NCBI GenBank assembly: GCA_965153355.1
Contig: OZ231127.1
Location: forward strand, 40,362,001-40,426,000
Reading direction: 5' to 3'
DNA length: 64,000 nt
From: Flaccisagitta enflata
Lineage: Eukaryota; Chaetognatha; Sagittoidea; Aphragmophora
Shown one piece after another: positions 35,408 through 63,921 of the stretch. The notes under the pieces were generated by a model. The model did not search any database, had not been told where the DNA came from, and was given only the letters and a program-made list of their open reading frames with translations. The first letter of the stretch is position 1; every line of letters begins with the position of its first letter. Both the position numbers and the translations under genes were made by a program.

Positions 35408-36495
35408 GTGTGCGTGTGTGTTTGCGTGTTTGTGTTTGTGTGTCTGTGTGCGTGTTTGTGTGTGTGCGTGTGTGTGTTTGCGTGTGTGTGTGTGTGTGTT
35501 TGCGTGTGTGTGTGTGTTTGCGTGTGTGTGTGTGTGTGTGTTTGTTTGTTTGTGTGAGTTTGCCTGTAAACAAACATAAACAAACACGCAAACAAACACT
35601 GTGTCCGTGTGCATATTTTTGCATTTTCCACTACTTTGCATGTACGCTTCAAAAAAAGGTCGTCGCGTCGTGAATTTGAACGTAAAAGGGAAACGCGGGA
35701 ACATCGTTCAAGTTTACCCCGGGGTCGAATACGACTTCGTACCCAATTACCTGCAAATCTCCACTCGCGATCTGGTCCACGTGCAATGGACTGGCTCCAA
35801 CACGCACAATAACCAACAACCGGCGGGCGACGGACAGGCCGGCGATGACGGACAAGGCACCGGCGGTACGGACAGATCCAATCTCGTCGAAATTTCCGAG
35901 TTCGATTCCAATTATCCGTTGGTGTTTGAAGCCAGTCGGCTGGTCAAAGACGCTGAAGTCGTTTGGTCAGCCAATGGGCTTTTCAAAATGACGCCTAAAG
36001 ATCTCGCCGTAAATCTCGCGTCAAGCGGGTGAGTCATCTGACATATCGTGACTTATTGGGAGGTGAAAAAGCCTGCCTACAGTGTAAGTTACACTAGTGC
36101 GTATTCTCAAGCGTAATTAACACAAGAGAAAATTTTGGGTACAAAAAGCTGCGTTGGGGTACGCATTTTAGTTTGCTCGATCCTGTTTGCAATTTGGCTT
36201 CGTGTCTCATCGACAAATGTGGCCACGGAAAATGACGAGTTCTCCTCAGAATCCACTGGCGGTCAGTAATTCGGTCGGAAGTATAGTGGATAGTTTAATG
36301 ATTTACAGATACTATCGGGATGTGGCAAATATGAGAGACAAGAACAAAATGAATCAGCTTCTAAACAACGCGCCGGCGTCGTTTGAAGGCGTCCTTTTGC
36401 GCTTCCGGAAGTCGAAGACCAGCTACGTCTACATGTGCTCAAGAAATAACAACTTCAGCAACAGAAGCCAGAAAGGCAGAATTATCGTGCTCTAA
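30220..36495 (+). CDS. DD3-3 family secreted protein, copy B (11 exons, about 642 aa)
   Basis: Exons: 30220-30320, 30500-30632, 31123-31361, 31578-31711, 31946-32094, 32270-32355, 32498-32721, 32936-33067, 35028-35201, 35659-36028, 36309-36495. All phases join. It has the same signal peptide ([13 protein letters not shown]), [13 protein letters not shown] start and conserved motifs as copy A; both frames are intact, so both may be expressed. It differs from A by having the extra intron 31362-31577 and the ten residues after GGS ([10 protein letters not shown]). A 118-bp repeat sits just upstream of its exon 3 acceptor. Intron 8 holds a hAT-like element of 1.46 kb inside an older MITE. The function of DD3-3 proteins is not established; a secreted, cysteine-rich extracellular role is inferred from the signal peptide and composition. 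Confidence 0.88.
30991..31108 (-). mobile_element. 118-bp CAAGG-CTAA element at a splice acceptor
   Basis: Plus-strand reading: TTAGGTGCGACAAAGCACC (hairpin), TCTATAACTGGCTCTGTCC, GTTGGTCGGTCTGTCTG units, GTCGCACCTTATTGG, GGCCTTG. Copy A has the empty site GATCTTTTTCCTC (about 4752). It lies 14 bases before exon 3 of DD3-3 B and supplies part of the pyrimidine tract and intron end. Confidence 0.8.
33788..33844 (+). repeat. (GA)n microsatellite
   Basis: Uninterrupted GA run inside the hAT-like element. Confidence 0.97.
33921..34322. mobile_element. TA-flanked TIR element (402 bp), relative of 17960-19026
   Basis: Ends CAGAGGAAGGAGAAATATAA / TTATATTAACCTTCTCTCTG, with TA at both sides. Sub-terminal ACTGTAGCACCCCCCC and its inverse are present. 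It is nested inside the hAT-like element. Confidence 0.8.
35208..35555 (+). repeat. (TG)n array with TTTGCG interruptions, DD3-3 B intron
   Basis: Starts about 8 bases after the donor gtgaca at 35202. Same kind of array as 9083-9520, but without the internal duplication. Confidence 0.95.
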
Positions 36496-36694
36496 CTCAA
36501 AGCCTAAAATCTATTGCATCTTTAGTCGCGGTATCGCGTAAGAGGCTTCGTCTGTCCGCCGGCCACGCTTCAGTTGGGTGCTTCACATAAAAAATTTGGT
36601 TATTTCTTTTCGCCCTCTTTACTTTATATAGAGTAGTTAATTTTAAAACTCTTACTATTTTTCTTTTATCATAAATCGTTTATCTTTTGTTTTT

Positions 36695-39212
36695 GTCCCC
36701 GACGAAAAGTTTTCGTCGGTGACTATGAGGTGGACCTGATCGTGTAGTCTGTTGTTGTTTGTTGTTTGTTTGTTTGTTGTTTAAAACCTTCTCATATCAT
36801 TTGAACAATTTGGTTCCTTCGACGATGCCCAGTGCCGGGCCCTCTCTGACATAGCCGGGACGCCGCTCTCAACTCAAGACCCAGCATGGATCTTGGCATC
36901 TCTCCCTGTGTCTCTTGGGGGCCTTGGCCTGAGAAGTGCCGCCATTCACAGTCCAGCTGCCTTCGTCGCTTCCAACCTGCAAACATCCCACCTGGTGGAG
37001 AAGATAATTGCACCACACAAAACCCTCCGTGACATCACTGCTGCAACTTCCTTGCTCACCAACAACTCAACAAACGCCACAACTCCTTTGCCCGAGGAAG
37101 GTCTAACGGCAAAGACTCCACAAAAGCTTCTCTCGCGTCGCATTGACGAATCCCGCCTCCATCTTCTCGAAAACATGGACACTGGGGATCGCTTTCCGAT
37201 TGTCCTTCAATCAGTGCGTCAGCAGGGGACCGGGGCCTTTCTGAACGTCGTTCCATCACCAACTCTAGGCCTCTACATCCCTCTGCGCGAATTCACTCTG
37301 GCCACAAAATACCGTCTTGGGCTCCCGGTCTATCCAAGTCCTGGGCCCTGCCCACTCTGCCAGAAAGATTCCGACATCTATGGAGACCACGCCATCTCAG
37401 CGTGCATCGTCAGTGGTGATCGAACTCGCCGTCATGACAGCCTAGTCAACGCCATCTATGAACGATCTCAATCAGCGCTATTGCGCCCCACAAAGGAGGA
37501 ATGTAATCTCCTTGACGACCGCTCAAGGCCTGGCGACATCACGTTTGAACAATCATGGCGGCTCTGCCCGGGGAAGATGAAGATCGCTTTAGACGTCACG
37601 GTTGCGTCTCCTTTTCGTCAAGACTCACGCTCCCATTCCGCCACGGATGCCACTTTCGTCTTACGAAAAGCGCGTGAACATAAATTCCGCAAGTATGAAG
37701 ACAAACTTCCTCTTGGCGTTGGTCTAGTCCCCCTCCCGGTCACCACCTTCGGTCTGTGGGAGGAAAATGCGGCCGCCAATCTCCTAGAAATCGTCAACAT
37801 CCAGTCCCAAAACTTGCGTGGCGACAAAAAGAATAATAAGAGACACTTCTTTGAACGTATGTCCGTAACTTTACAACGTGAAAACGGCTCCATGCTGCTT
37901 GAGCGCTCTCCGCTCCCTGCGCCAAGTGTTGATGGTGAACTTTAAATCGTTATCTCGTCTTATGTCTTCTGTGATTCCGTTTGTGCCTTTCTATACTTTT
38001 ATTATTTGTCTTCTGATACAAAAAAAAATGCTGTTACTCTCTTATGTTGATGCAATGTCGTCGATTACTGATTTTGCTTGCCATGTTCTCCCCTTCATTT
38101 TCAGAAAGAAAAAAAAATTTGAACCAGACTTCAGAATTTCATGAAACTTTACCAGTGTTATTTTTATGTCAATGGGAGCTTGTTTACCAATTTTCAGAAA
38201 AATTGATTAACTCTTACTACCCTTTGCCTATTATTTTTGTAGTAATATTTTACTGGACTTAGGCAATTTACATAGGTAGAGGGTAGTAAAAGTTAATGAA
38301 TTTTTTTCTAATTTGGTATACAAGTAGAGGGTAGTAAATAAACAACCCCTGCAAAATTCGAATTAAATCTGAAGTCTGGTTCATGAGATATTAGCTAATT
38401 TATGTAGTAATATGTTACTGGGACTTTGGCAATTTTCATAGGCAAAGGGTAGTAAAGTGAAGTGAATTTTTTTATAACTTAGTAATCAGGTAAATAATGT
38501 CAATTAAACAGCTCCTGCAAAATTCGATTTAAATCTGAAGTCTGGTTTATGAGATATAAACTTATTTATGTAGTAATATATTACTGCTGTGAGAGTGGGT
38601 GAATTGTTCATTGAGGAGATTCGCACTTTTCTCATTTGCATATTGCGGATGACCATTTATTTGTTCAAAGATTTTTGTGTGATGCATTTATTAGTTAAAT
38701 ATTATGCTACATTCACTCATGTTGTTGTTCAGCTTTACAGCAATTTCATTATTATGATTTAAATGATAAATAATTACAAATTTAGTTACTCGTAATTCCC
38801 AACGCTGAACTACTTATAGTATTCAGAAGATTTGCTCTGTTCAAAGTTCACCTTCATGGTAAAAAGGTTTGCACAAAGAAAAAAAAAGTTTGCACACACA
38901 CACACACACGCACACACGCACATGCGCACACGCGCACACACGCACACACACAGAGAGAGAGAGCGACTTCACTGTTTAATGTTCAAGGTGTGCCGTCATG
39001 GACTCTTAAAGGTATTTTTTTTTTTTTTTTGAATTTTTTTTTTTTTTTTTTTTTTTTTTTATTTTTTTTTTTTTTTTTTGAAATTTTTTTTTCTTAATTT
39101 TTTTTTTGAAATTTTTTTTTTTTTTTGGAATTTTTTTTTTTTCTGTCTTCTCGAGTCGCGTTTACGCGACGAGAAAGCTTCAAAAATTACAGTCCCCAGT
39201 CGGGGACTGTAA
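36695..39212. mobile_element. Hairpin-ended element (type B) carrying captured coding sequence
   Basis: Begins with hairpin GTCCCCGACGAAAAG / TTTTCGTCGGTGAC, then ACTATGAGG and CTGATCGTGTAGT as in the 1468 element. It ends near CAGTCCCCAGTCGGGGACTG (about 39190-39210), which repeats the stem. Its interior 38140-38600 resembles 1600-2040. Poly-T tracts (39010-39145) and another hairpin (CGAGTCGCGTTTACGCGACG) lie near the end. Confidence 0.55.
36793..37945 (+). CDS. C-terminal fragment of a non-LTR retroelement polyprotein (RLE type)
   Basis: One open frame of about 380 codons ending TAA at 37943-37945; a stop lies just upstream of 36793, so the N-terminal reverse transcriptase core is missing. 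Seen: LPVSLGGLGLRSA near the start, as in the end of many reverse transcriptases; then CPLC...GDHAISAC, a zinc-knuckle-like motif; then RRHDSLVNAIYERSQSALL, SRPGDITF and KIALDVTVASPF. Known: restriction-like endonuclease LINEs (R2-like) end in a CCHC motif followed by a PD-(D/E)XK nuclease of RPD...DVT form. Inferred: a captured 3' piece of such an element, with GC-richer, codon-like composition unlike its AT-rich surroundings. Any expression would yield zinc-knuckle and nuclease domains without reverse transcriptase activity. The exact clade is uncertain. Confidence 0.6.
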
Positions 39213-39649
39213 TTTTGTAGCTTTTTTAGAAAATTGTTTTTGAGGACCTAATTTGCATAATGCATTGGGATAAAACAATTTGCTGATATTGTTTAAATTA
39301 GTCTTTATAAATTTTTACTTTTCATAGAATTGTAATTCTACCTTTTTATAAGCTATTTCAAAGCTTATGTTTTGATATTTTAATTTATTTTGACAATCAT
39401 GATTTTCTAAAACAAAAAATTGTCCTGTTTGTAACAAAACTACATAGGATTTTGCTGAATTTTGGGAAATCTGTTGGAACTTGGGAGCCAAAACAAGGAT
39501 GGAAAATGAAGGAATTTTGAGAAAAAAAATTGGTCATCTTTATGATTTTTGCTGCTCCACGTTACTTATGATTTTTGCTGCTCCATGTTATTTAAATAGG
39601 GTGAAGGGATACTCCCAACTTATGCTATGTGAAGCACCCAAAAGCTCCA

Positions 39650-41440
39650 GTTGATTGTGTGTGTGTGTGGGGGGGGGTGGAAGAGGGGGTCGTTTGGGTT
39701 TGTCAATACGCAAAGGTTGTTTTATAAGACCATCAACGTCAGACAGCATAAGATATTAAATTTTAAGACCTTTAGCGTTTTTCTTTTATCAAATTTCATT
39801 CATCTTCCATTTCTTTCAAACCCCTTTTTAGACGCTAATTTGTATATTGCTGTGTTGATGATTTTCTATCAGTATCATTGTTACTGAACTTAATCAGATT
39901 CAACACATGAATATCTTGATGCTCATTCAAGTTGCAACAAAGTAATGGTTGTTTATTTATCACCAAAGTTGTATAAAGAGACAATGACCAATCTTTTCTG
40001 TAGAAGTTATGAGTCTTATTTTCACCAAAACTCAGTGCAGATGCTGGAAATATATATATTTTTGACAATCTTTTCTTGCGCTAAAAAAATGGGAGATGAT
40101 TGAAATTTGAAAAAATAAAAACGCTTAAAGTTTCAGAATATTTTTGTTTACATTCCCTGATGTCGATGATCTAATCAAACATCCTTTTGCATATTGACAC
40201 ACTCGAGGGGTCGTGCGCCCCTGCCCCTCCGTTCGCGACCCCCGGTTACTTCTGGTTACTTCTTTGAGAGTCACTTTCGGACAATTGTGATATTTTTCGT
40301 GGCAAACCCTAGGGCTTAGACCTTTATCTAAGCATGCATGCTCGTGTGAATTATTTATTGTAAAAGTTAATAATATGATCAGGTCAACGATCTATTTTTC
40401 GAATCTGACCTGTCTTAAACATTGGTTGAATACCTAAATCGTAGCGTTGAAAAACAGGCCAAAATGATGAAAAGAGTTGTCCTCAACGCTGCCATTTTAT
40501 TTTAAATCATAGTTTTCGAATGTCCTTCCCAACGTTATTTTAACTTGCCATCTGGTTTTGATCTCATTTCCTCATGCTCACTTCAGCTTCCACTTTTTTG
40601 GCATGTTTATTACAGCCTGATTACTGTGTGTAATTGTTCCGTAACCATTCTGTTTTCCTCATTGTCTTTTCTTGCTTGCTTGTCTTCCTATTAGAAGCTG
40701 GTTTTCAACAGTGGTGTCCTAATTAAATGGCGCTCAGTTTTATGAAATAGATCTATCTGAGTCTAGCTATACATCAGTAATTTCTCGCCAACTGAAGTGT
40801 CTGGGACCTGATATTATACCGCTCAAAAGGTTCCTCGGTAGGCACGTATGCCATCTATTGCGGCTCGTATAAAACTATTAGCTATTTCATTCGACTTAGG
40901 GATAAACCAGCGTGGCCAGGCATATTTATGATAGGCGAATTTATAATTTGCATCTCATGGCAAGTCACTTTAAATGTATAAATGTAATGATTTCAAGAAA
41001 CCAATCAAATATGCGGCGGTTAAAATTTTGAAAATGAGTTGAGATTCAACAAAAAATGCGCATTGAGACATGAAGCACGACGAGATGTTGAAACTTGTGA
41101 AAAATAAGTTTATCAAAAGGTATAATGAATGAGGATGAGATGTATTGGTAAAAGAAATGATCTGTGATTGTCAGAAAATTTTCAACCCAAAAACGGGCCA
41201 TGTGCCGATGTCACCGATTAGACTAGGGTAAATGAACAGCCACGCGCGCGAGTGTGGCGGCCCATACTCGGCTCAATAGAAATTAGTAAATTCACAATAT
41301 GATTATGATTGACCAACCCGGATTTATAACATAAAAGTATTAAGACTATTAAGAATCGTTGCCACTACAGAAATACTAGAATGGTTGGGTTAAGCAATAA
41401 CCAAACTAGTGTAGAGCTTGCATGGAAATGCTTTTGCTAG
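39650..41440. other. Non-coding; right part matches block A
   Basis: 39650-40195 shows no gene. From about 40207 it follows block A 12810 onward (GGTTACTTCTTTGAGAGTC ...). No coding pattern. Confidence 0.5.
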
Positions 41441-41442
41441 TA

Positions 41443-42360
41443 GGGTAGAGTGGGGTAAAATGGGTCAGCGGGGTAAAATGGGTCACTTAACTTTTTTTTT
41501 AATTCTGAAAAAATATAGTAAAATGAAGCAAATTTTTCATCTGTTATGAAAAGAAAGATGCCTTGTAGTACTCCAAGACAAACATTTGCCCCATTTCTTA
41601 AATGCACTGATGCGTAATGCAATTATATTTACAATTAAAAAAATTTCGGCGTCCCTGGTCATGAAACCAACTTCTGGTTGCCGTGGAGACCAAATGGAGG
41701 AAGAAAATCATTGCCCATCGCCTACATACTACGGATGGGTAGTCAAACGTGGACATTGATATTTTTCATTTATCTAAATTTAGCTAAAAAATTAATTTTT
41801 AGTAATGTGGGGGTAAAGTGGGTCACCCCGCTGAAATCACCAAATTTTCAGCAAAAAGCTTGCTATCCCTGCTCATGGGTTAAAGTATGTGATATAAAGC
41901 TCATTTTTCCCATTTTCATATTTTTCCATCCTTTTTTAAAGTTTTTTAATGAAAATTTTTGATTTGTTGTCAAAACATCAATTGCATATCATTTTATTCA
42001 AAACTCAACAATATTTGCCATTTGATAATACTTTTGGCTCAACTGAAGTATAAAACTATTCTTTTTTTACTTATACGTAAAAATTGATCACTTGAGATAA
42101 AGAAATTGTGGATATTATTTTTAAAAAACGTAGGTGACCCACTTTACCCCACCTGGGTGGGGTAAAATGGGTCACTTACCCGTTCAAAAAAAGGAGGGCT
42201 CCCCCCTACACAGATCTTTTTGGAGGCAATTTCCTTTTTCGTGGTAGTAGAGGAAACACACAATGTCCATAACCATCCGTAAAATTCTTCTTTTTGTCAA
42301 TAAATTACGCGATATCAAAAAAACATTCAAAAAAGTGACCCATTTTACCCCACTTCACCC
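41443..42360. mobile_element. TA-flanked TIR element (918 bp), block B only
   Basis: Ends GGGTAGAGTGGGGTAAAATG / CATTTTACCCCACTTCACCC between TA 41441-41442 and TA 42361-42362. Block A has the intact GCTAGTACCGATT (13980-13992). The phrase GGGGTAAAATGGGTCA also appears internally at about 41810 and 42130-42170 as inverted blocks. No transposase. Confidence 0.88.
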
Positions 42361-42810
42361 TACCGATTTTAAAACGACAATTACAGTGAAGACAGTGACG
42401 TTGTTAGAACTGCTGGGGGGGGGGGGGACTGTTGTGCTGAATTGCTTGGTCACGCACCATACAGGTCTGCGAATTATTATTCCTTCTGCTAGAGATTGAG
42501 ACTAAATCAATTAGTAAAAGCATCCCGAAGTTCGATAGGGGTGTCCCATCTGCAGTTTGTGTTTGATTTTCCATAAAATCAGCATTTATGAGCGACTATT
42601 TATGAAGTTTCATTGTCTGTTTTCGCATCAAAGAGTACATGCATAAAGCATTTAAATGAAAAAAACATGAATTGAGTGAGTAATGTAAGTTCCAAGTTGA
42701 GGTATGAATTAAATGAGAATCAACACGTATTATCAAACTGAATCATTTGAAAGTTCAACAGGTGCCAACGAGGCACGGCGCTATGCAGCTTTCTCATGAA
42801 CAAGGAGATA

Positions 42811-43415
42811 CTACCAGAATTAAAAAAAACGCAAGTTTTTTCTATGCCAATTTACGCGCCTTTGGCTAACTTTAGAAACAATTTATTGGTGACCAAATTG
42901 AAGCTTTTTTCAAGGGCTTTCTTTTGAGCGCAATCCCACATTTGTAGCTTTATTCGTTTAGAAGTTACATTCAAATGAAGGTGAGTAAGTTAAAATTTTA
43001 TTTCGCAGTTGGAGGAGAAAGAGGCCATTTCTAATTGAAAATTATTTCTCTATGGTTGTCATCTTTGTAACCATTTGAGCATTTATGCTCATTTTGTCAC
43101 CAATCATGGTGCTCATATGAAAGTTACCCAATGTCTGCCATGAAAAATGAAACACTTCTAGCGGGTAAGTGTGATAAAACGTCCAAAATCATCATGGATA
43201 TTTCCCAATACCATTATTTTTTTTTCTCCAAAATACCTCCTGCTTTTGCGCGGCTTTTTCTCATCAGTTACTGAATTCTATAGACTAAAACTCTCAAATT
43301 TGATGAACAGAAGCTCCAAAAAACCTAACTTGCCCTCGAAATGCTGTTTATTAGTGAAATATAGCCCAATCTGAACAATTCTATGAAAAACTTGCGTTTT
43401 TTTTAATTCGGGTAG
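42811..43415. mobile_element. TA-flanked TIR element (605 bp), block B only
   Basis: Ends CTACCAGAATTAAAAAAAAC / GTTTTTTTTAATTCGGGTAG with TA at each side; absent from block A near 14420. The interior contains a TTCGTTTAGAAGTTACATTC phrase that recurs at about 23775 and 56935 in other repeats. Confidence 0.75.
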
Positions 43416-43799
43416 TAACTTTTGAAGGAGAAAAAAAAATTCTCATGTGCTCATGTTAGGATGATCGATGGGCACGCATTGAGTTTTATTAGTAAAATGG
43501 CCAGTTTACACATTTTTTGGTGAACTGGCTTACTCGGATGTCGATATGCTGAAATACTTTTGATCTGATTATTATTATTAAGTTGAAAGTATTAAAATCT
43601 TTTTGGGACTGAACAATTTTTATATTAAATCAATGATGCAGTAATATAAAAAGATAGAAAGAAAAAGCTGAAAAAAGAAAATGAATAATATAAAAAAATA
43701 AAAAAATAAAAAACATTTTTTTTCTTTCTTGGAGCAAGATACAAATAAGGAGCTAAAAGAATAGATCTATAACTTTTTTCTATCACTTCCCTTGTTTAA

Positions 43800-45190
43800 C
43801 AAGGCCAACACCTATAAGTCGTGTGCAGGACAAAAAAACTAAACTGACCTGACTCCTTATTGTATCTTTTTATCGAAAATCAGACTTAAACGCAACCCAA
43901 AACAGACCCAAACCAGACTCAAACCAGACTCAATCCAGACTCAAACCAGACTCAAACGAGACTCAAACCAGAATTAAACCAGACCGAAACCAGACATAAA
44001 CCAGGCATAAATCAGACATAAACCAGACATAAACCAGATTTAAGCCAGACTCAAACCAGACTCAAACCAGACTCAAACCAGACTCAAACCAGACTCAAAC
44101 CAGACTCAAACCAGAATTAAACCAGACCAAAACCAGACCTAAATCAGACCTAAATCAGACCTAAATCAAACATAAACCAGACAAAAAACAGAAATAGACC
44201 AGACCTAAACCAGACCTAACCCAGACTTAAACCAGACATAAATCAGACATGAACCAGTCTTAAACCAGACTTAAACCAGACTTAAACCAGACTTAAACCA
44301 GACTTAAACCAGACTTAAACCAGACGTAAACCAGACGTAAACCAGACTTCCACCAGACTTCAACCAGACTTAAACCATACTTAAACCAGACTTAAACCAG
44401 ACTTAAACCAGACTTAAACCAGACTTAAACCAAACTTAAACCAGACTTAAACCATACTTATCCCATACTTATCTTTAATATCATTTTAATCAGCAGACTT
44501 AAACCATTAGATTTAAACTAGCAGACCTAAACCAGCAGACTTAAACCAGCAGATTTAAACCAGCAGACTTAAACCAGCAGATTTAAACCAGCAGATTTAA
44601 ACCAGCAGACTTTAACCATCAGACTTTACCCAGCAGACTTTAACCAGCAGACTTTAACCAGCAGACTTCAACCAGCAGACCAAAAAAGACCAAAATCACC
44701 AAAATGACAAAAATGACCAATATGACCAAAAATGACCAAAAATGACCAAAAATGACCAGAAATGACCAAAATGACCAAAATGACAAAAATGACCAAAGAT
44801 GACCAAAGATGACCAAAAATGATCAAAAATGACCAAAAATGACCAAATATGACCACAAAATGATCAAAAATAAAAATGACCAAATGACCAAAACAACCAA
44901 AAATGAACAAAAAATGACAAATGAACAAAAATGAACAAAATGAACAAAATGACCAAAATGACCAAAATGAAAAAAATGACCAAAATGACCAAAAACCAAA
45001 ATGACCAAAATGACCAAAATGACCAAAATGACCAAAAATGACCAAAAATGACCAAAATGACCAAAATGACCAAAAACCAAAAATGAAAAATAACTCAGAT
45101 ACCCAAAAAGACGCAAAAAAGCAAAGTGTTACGGACGGACGGACCGACGGACCGACGGAGCGGGTTGTAGAGTCGCGTGCACGCGACTAA
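43800..45190 (+). mobile_element. Long CAAGG-CTAA element (about 1.39 kb) with 11-bp arrays, block B only
   Basis: Starts CAAGGCCAACACCTATAAG, ends GAGTCGCGTGCACGCGACTAA. The interior is a tandem array of CAGACTTAAAC units (about 43880-44440), then AAACCAGCAGACTT units, then CAAAATGAC units. Block A shows the empty site CTTGTTTAAAAACCGTCTC (about 16357) with no duplicated target bases. Sister element at 53788-55525. Confidence 0.85.
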
Positions 45191-45616
45191 AAACCGTCTC
45201 TGAAGAGCTGAAAAGCAATTTCACTCTCTATTCAATACAAACTCACGCATCATTTCTAATGAAAATGATCAATAAATAAGAACTAGATATGATTTGAAAT
45301 TTTAAATAAAATTATTACAATAACAAAATTAAATTTCTTGTTTTTATCAACCTCTTTGCACAGTGACGTACCCGACTTATGTAGCAGCACTCTCGCCCCA
45401 CACCAGATCCCCTGTCAATCTTTCGCGCCCAGTTTGGCGGGGACATGGAACAGCGAGATTAATCAAATCCTACGCCTTTCCCGAATTTTGCATAGACCCC
45501 GTTCGTCAGACACTCATAAACTATGAGCAGTTCTCAGTTGATTTCACTTTGTGAGTTAATGAAAAAAAACAAACTAGCAAAGCATGTCGTAAATGTATGC
45601 GAATTAGAAAATCTAT

Positions 45617-62723
<17,107 letters not shown>

Positions 62724-62815
62724 CTGTAAAAACGGGTGGGCAGGGGTATATACATACCCCCATACACGCCCCAATTCCCTCCAAACACCCCCCTACGCAC
62801 ATCGAAATGCTTGAA

Positions 62816-62819
<4 letters not shown>

Positions 62820-62897
<78 letters not shown>
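62820..62897 (+). repeat. (TC)n microsatellite
   Basis: Pure dinucleotide run of about 75 bases upstream of GOST exon 1 of this window. Confidence 0.97.
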
Positions 62898-62911
<14 letters not shown>

Positions 62912-63198
62912 TTCAAAATAGTAATCCTAGGCTCTGAACCCATACTTATCATCCAAGACCACTCTCCTTCACATTTGTCAGTTTCCCATGACTCCCTCGA
63001 CCATCCCTCCTGTAGAACTCTCTCTTTTCTCTTCCTACATTTCCTCTTTTTCGAACAACTATCACCCCCTTCGACTTGCTCATTACACCCCCCCTCTCTC
63101 CATTTCTCCCCTTGAGTTGGCCGCATTAGGTGATAAAATTCTCGTATTTTGATGTATCGCTCGAACCAGTCACTGCGAGACAACTGCCTTGGATTTGG

Positions 63199-63204
<6 letters not shown>

Positions 63205-63290
<86 letters not shown>
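63205..63290 (+). repeat. (GA)n microsatellite
   Basis: Pure dinucleotide run of about 85 bases. The stretch between it and 63827 holds no gene I can support. Confidence 0.97.
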
Positions 63291-63291
<1 letters not shown>

Positions 63292-63827
63292 ATTGGGGGA
63301 TATGTGTAAGCGTCTGCACGGACCGCAAAAAAACAATTGATAACAAAAAGATAAGAAGAGAGTGAAGGAAAAGAAATGGGAAGAAAAATGAACGAAGGAA
63401 CGAAAGAAAGAAAATGATAAGAACAAAATCTTGCCTAATCTTGCCTAATCCCGCCAAATGAAAAAAAAATCTTGCCTAAGATTTCGAAATCGATTCTCCC
63501 TTTTTTATAGCGATACCAAAGTCCATCATCTGAAAATATCCAAGTCTTATGTGTTCCAATCACAGCCAACCGGTAGTCATTTTCATAACAAAGAAAACTC
63601 AACCTTCTCGGGAAGAAAGCCTTCCATATTCTTTTTTTTTCAAATTTAGGAAGAAGAAAGAAACATTCATTAATACATCCAGCCAAAAGCGCTAAAGTGA
63701 AAAATATACTTAAAAATCGAATTCGAAAACATAAAGAAGAACAATCTTTCAACTCTTTTTCCCTCTCATTCGTTAAAAAGAAACTGTCAAACGTGAAAAA
63801 ATTCTCATCCATCTTTGAACTCCAAAA

Positions 63828-63921
63828 ATGGTGTTGGTATTCTACGATTTGGAGACGACAGGATTCATCACGGGAGATGGTCATCCCGCCATCTGTCAAA
63901 TTGGGGCTGTTTCAAACACAG
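63828..63921 (+). CDS. DEDDh-type 3'-5' exonuclease, first exon (partial)
   Basis: ATG in AAAATGG context, 31 codons plus one base, then the donor gtgaga. The encoded start MVLVFYDLETTG is the Exo I motif of RNase T / DnaQ-like exonucleases: D7 and E9 would bind the catalytic metal, and CQIGAVS is the expected following strand. The remaining Exo II and Exo III motifs are beyond the window. It could be a cellular TREX/ERI-like nuclease or an exonuclease of the kind often found near mobile elements; one exon does not decide. Confidence 0.6.

Larger units (their letters stand above)
36577..39640. mobile_element. TIR element with GGTGCTTCACATA ends, composite, block B only
   Basis: Left GGGTGCTTCACATAAAAAAT, right ATGCTATGTGAAGCACCC. 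Flanks CTTCAGTTG and CTCCAGTTG match the single block A site CTTCGGTTG (about 10547), suggesting a 9-bp target duplication, although AAAAG lies between the right end and its flank. Inside is a second hairpin-ended element (36695-39212) that carries a retroelement gene fragment. Confidence 0.55.

Noticed and set aside
44668-45116. Phe/Ile/Gly-His-rich minus-strand frames resembling membrane proteins
   Set aside because: Products of the CAAAATGAC tandem array in the 43800-45190 element.
63110-63180. Short minus-strand frame QLSRSDWFERYIKIREFY after a CT-rich tract, considered as an upstream GOST exon
   Set aside because: The acceptor looks plausible, but no donor is visible before the frame runs into low-information sequence.
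63435-63899. 154-codon minus-strand frame with a hydrophobic stretch, considered as a GOST first exon
   Set aside because: No donor in the right phase, no match to known ectodomain features, and overlap with the exonuclease exon. Kept open as a possibility only.
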